From Treponema sp. (lineage in GTDB: Bacteria; Spirochaetota; Spirochaetia; Treponematales; Breznakiellaceae): a stretch of 11,205 nt of DNA. Position 1 is the stretch's first letter, and the number at the start of each line of letters is the position of its first letter. Location: contig JAISAN010000262.1 of NCBI GenBank assembly GCA_031266635.1, positions 1-11,205 on the forward strand. The letters are read 5' to 3'. The notes under the pieces are model-generated. The model had not been told where the DNA came from. It did not search any database and saw only the letters and a program-made list of their open reading frames with translations. Positions 7,842 through 11,205 of this stretch are shown here, in pieces. Made by a program: the position numbers and the translations under genes.

Positions 7842-7876
7842 GGTTGTTCTAAAACCCGGTTGGTTTTGGAACAACC
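7842..7876 (+). terminator. strong stem-loop between convergent genes, probable terminator for the kinase gene
   Basis: GGTTGTTCTAAAACC (7842-7856) pairs with GGTTTTGGAACAACC (7862-7876) over 15 bp, with one G-U wobble in the RNA, around a CGGTT loop. Downstream on the plus strand the sequence is T-rich (7880-7897) but interrupted, starting a few bases after the stem. The stem is symmetric enough to work in both directions and sits between the kinase stop and the convergent metallo-hydrolase stop. Confidence 0.65.
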
Positions 7877-7894
7877 AACTATTTATCTTTTGTT

Positions 7895-8728
7895 TTAGTC
7901 TCTGCGGATTTTGTCCCTGCTGTAGGCGATGTTGGCAATTTTTCCGTCAAGGCGCTTAAAGTTTGCGTCTTTCTTTTTGCCGTAAAAACAGGGGCGGCCA
8001 AGGTATTTGCTTTCAACAGCATCATCGGTTCCGGCAAGGATTTCATCACATAACGCAACGGCCTCGTCAATGACAACCTTGGGAACCGCCCGCAAACCAT
8101 GTCCTCCCCACATCACCTCAAAATAAGGCTGGAATTGTTTAAACCGGATAAGACTTTCCCGGTACACTTCAATTGAAGTTGAATGAGGAAGGAACAGCAG
8201 CGTATTCGCGTTGCAGGAGTCGCCGGAAAAAACAATGCCGTTACCGCGGTCCAACAAAACGATAGTGCCCGCGGTATGTCCGGGAACGGCGATAACTTCG
8301 ATAAGCCGTTCCCCCAAATCAAAAACAAAGCCGTCGTATACCGAGAGTGTTTTCATCGGCCCGGCAACGGTAAAATCGTTTTCCAGAAGAACCAGATGCT
8401 TCCCTGAATTTTTTATGCCGTTTTTAACATATCCCTCCCGCAATTCTTCTTTTTCATACATAAGGGCAATATCATTGGGATGAATGTAACACTCGTCAAA
8501 ATCAAAATTACCGCCGGTATGATCCACATGACCGTGGGTATTCACGAGGGTAATGGGCATGTCCGTTAATTCGCGGCAAAAAGCGCGCAGGTTTCCGACA
8601 CCGAGAAGGGAGTCGATAAGGAGCGTCTTTGTGTTTCCTTCTACTAAATAACACAACTCATTAGCCAGCCCGATGATAGCGGTGGTATGCGGCGCGATTT
8701 CCTTAGCGGTAAAAAATTTTGAATTCAT
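7895..8728 (-). CDS. MBL-fold metallo-hydrolase
   Basis: This is a cytosolic metallo-beta-lactamase-fold hydrolase of 277 residues, expected to hold two metal ions, usually zinc or iron. The metal ligands are all visible: His65, His67, Asp69 and His70 in THGHVDHTGG, His151 in VPGHTAG, Asp170 in FSGDSCNAN, and His210 in MWGGHG. No signal peptide is seen. The family covers thioesterases, lactonases, glyoxalase-II-like enzymes and others, and nothing here fixes the substrate. The start chosen is the ATG at 8728, because GGAGG at 8734-8738 sits 5 nt upstream. A longer in-frame reading to 8770 would add 14 residues without a comparable ribosome-binding site. It is the last gene of the minus-strand cluster, 57 nt after the broken outer-membrane-protein gene and before the terminator. 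A role in processing the compound imported by the CitMHS transporter is inference from position only. Confidence 0.95.
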   Translation of the reverse strand: MNSKFFTAKEIAPHTTAIIGLANELCYLVEGNTKTLLIDSLLGVGNLRAFCRELTDMPITLVNTHGHVDHTGGNFDFDECYIHPNDIALMYEKEELREGYVKNGIKNSGKHLVLLENDFTVAGPMKTLSVYDGFVFDLGERLIEVIAVPGHTAGTIVLLDRGNGIVFSGDSCNANTLLFLPHSTSIEVYRESLIRFKQFQPYFEVMWGGHGLRAVPKVVIDEAVALCDEILAGTDDAVESKYLGRPCFYGKKKDANFKRLDGKIANIAYSRDKIRRD

Positions 8729-8733
8729 ACAAT

Positions 8734-8738
8734 CCTCC
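8734..8738 (-). promoter_or_regulatory. ribosome-binding site that fixes the metallo-hydrolase start
   Basis: GGAGG on the minus strand lies 5 nt before the ATG at 8728 and decides against the upstream in-frame start at 8770. Confidence 0.75.
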
Positions 8739-8785
8739 GACAAATCATTATTAAGCGGAATACATGACAACCACTACATCATATC

Positions 8786-8998
8786 TTATGAGCGCCGAAA
8801 TATCCAATACGCCAAATACGGCGGTGTATTGCTGCTCAAAAGTTTTTCTCCCCTCTCCGAAAGGTCAAAATTATAAGATTCATTTTTTAAGCATATCCCT
8901 ATTTCCGTGAAATCTCCCAAAGAATGTTCATTGGAAAAAGGCCGATACCATATAACACCTTCGCCTATAAGGTCGTTGATATTCCGGTAATTGTCCAT
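8786..8998 (-). pseudogene. out-of-frame C-terminal part of the putative outer-membrane protein
   Basis: This frame of 70 codons begins with an ATG two bases after the stop of the preceding gene and has no ribosome-binding site of its own. It reads as the natural continuation of that protein: extending the frame back over the stop gives DIEMDNYRN, which joins smoothly to KEFVLL in the other frame if one base is restored near 9007-9010. It has the alternating polar and hydrophobic or aromatic pattern expected of barrel strands (GVIWYRPF, FTEIGICLKNESYNFDL). The likeliest reading is a single-base deletion, either a real mutation or a sequencing error. Translation by re-initiation after the overlapping stop is less likely. 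Confidence 0.6.
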
Positions 8999-9000
8999 CT

Positions 9001-9660
9001 CTATATCGGCAGTAAAACGAATTCTTTTTTCGGCGCAATGGTAAAATTCGGGTTAGTACCGCTATAAAAAAAACCAGCAATCCATTCTGTTTTAAACTTG
9101 AGCCGGACGAGCGGGAAAGGAAAAACCGGCAGCGGATCACCGTTGGGCAAATCTATACCGAAATCGCCGATCCCTATAACCGCCCCCAAAATAAAGGAGA
9201 GGTTAGCATAACGCAGTATCTCATAACCCCAGGACAGTCCCGCCTGAATGGTTTGAAGCCCTCCAGCCGCCGGTTTATCGGAACTTGCAGTGGCAATAAG
9301 CAAAATTTGTTGTCGTTCCCATCTGCCGTCAAAAAGAAAATCTATGTCGTGATAAACTTTAGGAAGTTCCGGTAAAGCTCCGGTCAAAAGTGTATAAGGT
9401 GCTTTTCCGAAAAAGAAAGGCTGATACTTGGTCATCAACAAAAATTGTTGATGTACCTCGGTAAAAGGTACGTCCTGTTCTCCCTTCATAACGGCGAAAC
9501 CAAGCCCCGGAACATGAAGACGCTGGTCTTCCAGATTGACATAGTCATAGGACGCAAGAGGGATAAAAAACAAACCGCGATCTTGTTCCGTTTCTTCACA
9601 AAAAAGGTTCATCCCCAGCGCGATTAAAAAAAACGCAAGACTAAACACTCCTTGTTTCAT
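9001..9660 (-). CDS. secreted protein, probable outer-membrane beta-barrel, N-terminal part (frameshifted)
   Basis: I do not recognise a named family. The frame encodes 219 residues and begins with a clear Sec signal peptide (MKQGVFSLAFFLIALGMNLF, cleavage likely near residues 20-23). NLFC is a poor lipobox, so I do not call it a lipoprotein. The rest is rich in aromatic residues with alternating strands (LFFIPLASYDYV, QQILLIATAS, LSFILGAVIGIG, WIAGFFYS), suggesting a barrel in the outer membrane, by inference. The ATG at 9660 was chosen because AGGAG (9669-9673) lies 8 nt upstream and the signal peptide starts there; a longer start at 9729 would overlap the preceding transporter remnant. The stop TAG at 9001-9003 cuts the protein early. 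Adding one base near 9007-9010 would restore a protein of about 291 residues ending at 8786. It lies in an apparent operon with the transporter and the metallo-hydrolase. Confidence 0.75.
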   Translation of the reverse strand: MKQGVFSLAFFLIALGMNLFCEETEQDRGLFFIPLASYDYVNLEDQRLHVPGLGFAVMKGEQDVPFTEVHQQFLLMTKYQPFFFGKAPYTLLTGALPELPKVYHDIDFLFDGRWERQQILLIATASSDKPAAGGLQTIQAGLSWGYEILRYANLSFILGAVIGIGDFGIDLPNGDPLPVFPFPLVRLKFKTEWIAGFFYSGTNPNFTIAPKKEFVLLPI

Positions 9661-9668
9661 AATCCTTT

Positions 9669-9673
9669 CTCCT
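9669..9673 (-). promoter_or_regulatory. ribosome-binding site overlapping the stop of the transporter remnant
   Basis: AGGAG on the minus strand lies 8 nt before the ATG at 9660 and overlaps the TAG stop (9674-9672) of the upstream 80-codon frame. This fixes the start of the signal-peptide protein and suggests translational coupling. Confidence 0.65.
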
Positions 9674-9914
9674 ACGGCACCACAAGCGCGGCGAAATAAA
9701 CCAGTATCATGCTTATTATCAGGGTCCACGCAAATGCCCGCTTAAACGCCTCCTTATAGGTGATGCCCATCAAGCCGAGCCCAAGATAGACCGAAGGCGT
9801 TGTGAGGCACAGCCCCGTGGCGATGACCCTGCCCGCGACAAACATGGCCGCTATCTTGGTGGCGGAGACGCCCGCCGCCTTGCCGGTTTCTACCACCACC
9901 ACGGGTATATTCAC
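9672..9914 (-). pseudogene. C-terminal remnant of a second CitMHS-family transporter
   Basis: This 80-codon frame matches only the last ~80 residues of a CitMHS transporter and aligns along its whole length with the C-terminus of its intact neighbour. Examples are AGRVIATGLCLTTPSVYLGLGLMG here against VGRCLGGGLCLTTASTHLGLALMG there, and the Lys/Phe/Trp-rich last helix (EAFKRAFAWTLI against DAFKALFKWILL). The two differ at many positions, so this is a diverged paralogue, not a fresh copy. A start at GTG 9914 sits only 4 nt after the stop of the intact transporter and lacks a good ribosome-binding site, so any translation would rely on coupling. One or two membrane segments remain, too few for transport. 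It is most simply the tail of a deleted tandem gene. An intact small membrane protein is an alternative, given that no stop interrupts it. Confidence 0.75.
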
Positions 9915-9918
9915 CGGC

Positions 9919-11205
9919 TCACTTCACTATGATTGCCGTGAGTATCACCATGGCTGTTCCCAGTAAAAGGATCCATTTAAAAAGCGCCTTAAAAGCGTCC
10001 CGGAAATTGAGGCCCATCAAAGCAAGGCCAAGATGCGTCGAAGCGGTGGTCAGGCAGAGTCCGCCCCCCAAACAGCGTCCCACGACAACCATGGATGCTA
10101 CCGTGTGCGGCGAAACGCCGTATTGGACGCCGACATCCACCAGAACCGGCATAATGCCGTAAATCATCGCGTCGGCGTTGAGCAGCCAACTGAGGGGCGT
10201 AATCAAAAGCCCCACAACGATATGAATAACGCTGTTTAGTTGCGAAGGAATTACGGAAACGATAGCGGTTGCGAGGGCGGTAAACATACCGGTTCCGTCC
10301 ATGATCCCCAGCAACGCCCCGGCTCCCACAATGGTATAAACATTTACCAGGAGATCCCCCGCGTGATCCTTAATCCGGGCGTTTTGTTCTTTGGCGGTAC
10401 GGTAGTTAAGGGGAAGCACGATGGCGCAGGCTATGAGAAAAGCGATATAGGAAGGCACGCCGATAAACAGGGAAACGATGAGGATGACCGTTATGCTTAA
10501 ATTAATCCAAAAAAGTTTGGGGCGCCGCAGGGATTTTGTTTCTTCGGGGGCGGAGATTTTCCCTACTAATTGAACATCCCCGGCGGGAACGAAGAGGCCG
10601 CGTTTTTGATCCGCCCGTGAAGCGAAGTACAGGACGACGAAACTTGAAATGAGGCATATAACCTGCATCGGGGCAAGCTTGCGATACAGGATCATTACGT
10701 CATCCAGGCCGAGAACGGCCGCCGCCCGGGCCGTGGGTCCGGCCCAGGGAAGGATGTTCATGGAGGTAAGCACGGTAAGAAAAATGAGGGCCAACAAAGT
10801 CCGGTTTATTTTCAATTTGTCAAACACAATTAGCATGGGGGGAACCGTTATCATAAGGGCGGATACTCCCTGGCCGTCCAAAGAGGTAACCATGGCAATC
10901 AACGCTGTCACCGCGACTACGCTAAACACGCTTTTACCTATGAACCGGTTCCGTAGCATCCGGCTGATAATGGGTTCAAACAGTCCTGCATCGGACATGA
11001 CCCCGAAGTAGATCGTCGCGAATATAAACAGAGTGGCGATTATCAATACATCGCTAATACCCTCATGGACAAATTTCATCGTGTTGGAAAAACCGGTTCC
11101 GATGATGAGGGCCACCGCAATCGGGACCAGCGCCATGATATTTCCCGGCAAGAAATTGCTTTTTAAAATCAATACCAGCAGAACTGCCAGTAAAAAAACA
11201 GTCGC
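9919..11205 (-). CDS. CitMHS-family organic-acid (citrate-type) transporter, N-terminus beyond window edge
   Basis: This is an inner-membrane secondary transporter. Characterised CitMHS members bring in citrate as a metal complex (Mg2+ or Ca2+) together with protons; the true substrate here may be another di- or tricarboxylate. The frame is open to the right edge, giving 428 codons in the window. Family members are about 430-440 residues, so only a few to about ten N-terminal residues are missing. About eleven or twelve hydrophobic segments are spread along it. Family-like motifs include SLDGQGVSALMITVPPML, ILPWAGPTARAA, NADAMIYGIMPVLVDVG and GGGLCLTTASTHLGLALMG. A TTG at 11172 is in frame, but the hydrophobic frame continues upstream of it (TVFLLAVLLVL), so it is not the start. 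It is the first visible gene of the minus-strand cluster; its promoter lies outside the window. Confidence 0.93.
   Translation of the reverse strand, partial: ATVFLLAVLLVLILKSNFLPGNIMALVPIAVALIIGTGFSNTMKFVHEGISDVLIIATLFIFATIYFGVMSDAGLFEPIISRMLRNRFIGKSVFSVVAVTALIAMVTSLDGQGVSALMITVPPMLIVFDKLKINRTLLALIFLTVLTSMNILPWAGPTARAAAVLGLDDVMILYRKLAPMQVICLISSFVVLYFASRADQKRGLFVPAGDVQLVGKISAPEETKSLRRPKLFWINLSITVILIVSLFIGVPSYIAFLIACAIVLPLNYRTAKEQNARIKDHAGDLLVNVYTIVGAGALLGIMDGTGMFTALATAIVSVIPSQLNSVIHIVVGLLITPLSWLLNADAMIYGIMPVLVDVGVQYGVSPHTVASMVVVGRCLGGGLCLTTASTHLGLALMGLNFRDAFKALFKWILLLGTAMVILTAIIVK

Noticed and set aside
8928..9140. A 70-codon minus-strand frame overlapping the broken outer-membrane protein
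   Set aside because: It is the third frame across the frameshift site; its Arg-rich composition is unlike the proteins on either side, and it does not join the two halves.
9661..9729. A longer start at 9729 for the signal-peptide protein
   Set aside because: It would place 23 polar residues before the signal peptide and overlap the transporter remnant; the ATG at 9660 has a good ribosome-binding site.

Overview
The window looks like part of a spirochaete chromosome, most plausibly a Treponema-type organism with mid-range to moderately high GC. The best clue is the signalling tip of the two chemoreceptors (NLLSMNAAIEAAHAGEAG...), a wording I associate with treponemes. A clostridial or other origin is not excluded. 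This assignment is an inference from the sequence; no search was run.

Layout. (1) 1-1358, minus strand: 6-phosphogluconate dehydrogenase (gnd), with its last ~20-30 residues cut off by the left edge. (2) 1359-1678: a divergent intergenic region holding candidate promoters for gnd and for the first chemoreceptor, plus a leader hairpin. (3) 1679-6262, plus strand: two tandem methyl-accepting chemotaxis proteins with divergent dCache-like sensor domains. Their cytoplasmic domains are almost identical in patches at the DNA level, which points to gene conversion or recent recombination. (4) 6348-7790, plus strand: an FGGY-family carbohydrate kinase starting at TTG. (5) 7811-7876: two stem-loops forming a probable bidirectional terminator between convergent transcription units. 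(6) 7895-11205, minus strand, read from right to left: a CitMHS-family organic-acid transporter (N-terminus beyond the right edge), an 80-codon remnant of a second CitMHS transporter, a secreted probable outer-membrane protein that appears broken by a one-base frameshift, and an MBL-fold metallo-hydrolase. The gaps are short (4, 11 and 57 nt), so these are probably one operon.

How the genes fit together. The plus-strand group couples environmental sensing (two receptors) with a sugar or polyol kinase downstream, possibly in one transcript. The minus-strand group could bring an organic acid across the outer membrane (putative barrel protein) and inner membrane (CitMHS), with the hydrolase acting on a derivative. 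That assignment is inference. gnd is the oxidative pentose-phosphate enzyme and is divergently transcribed.

I found no unmistakable new system. The observations most worth following are the patchy near-identity of the two receptors, the retained C-terminal fragment of a second transporter, and the frameshift in the putative outer-membrane protein. No tRNA, rRNA, CRISPR array or insertion sequence was seen.
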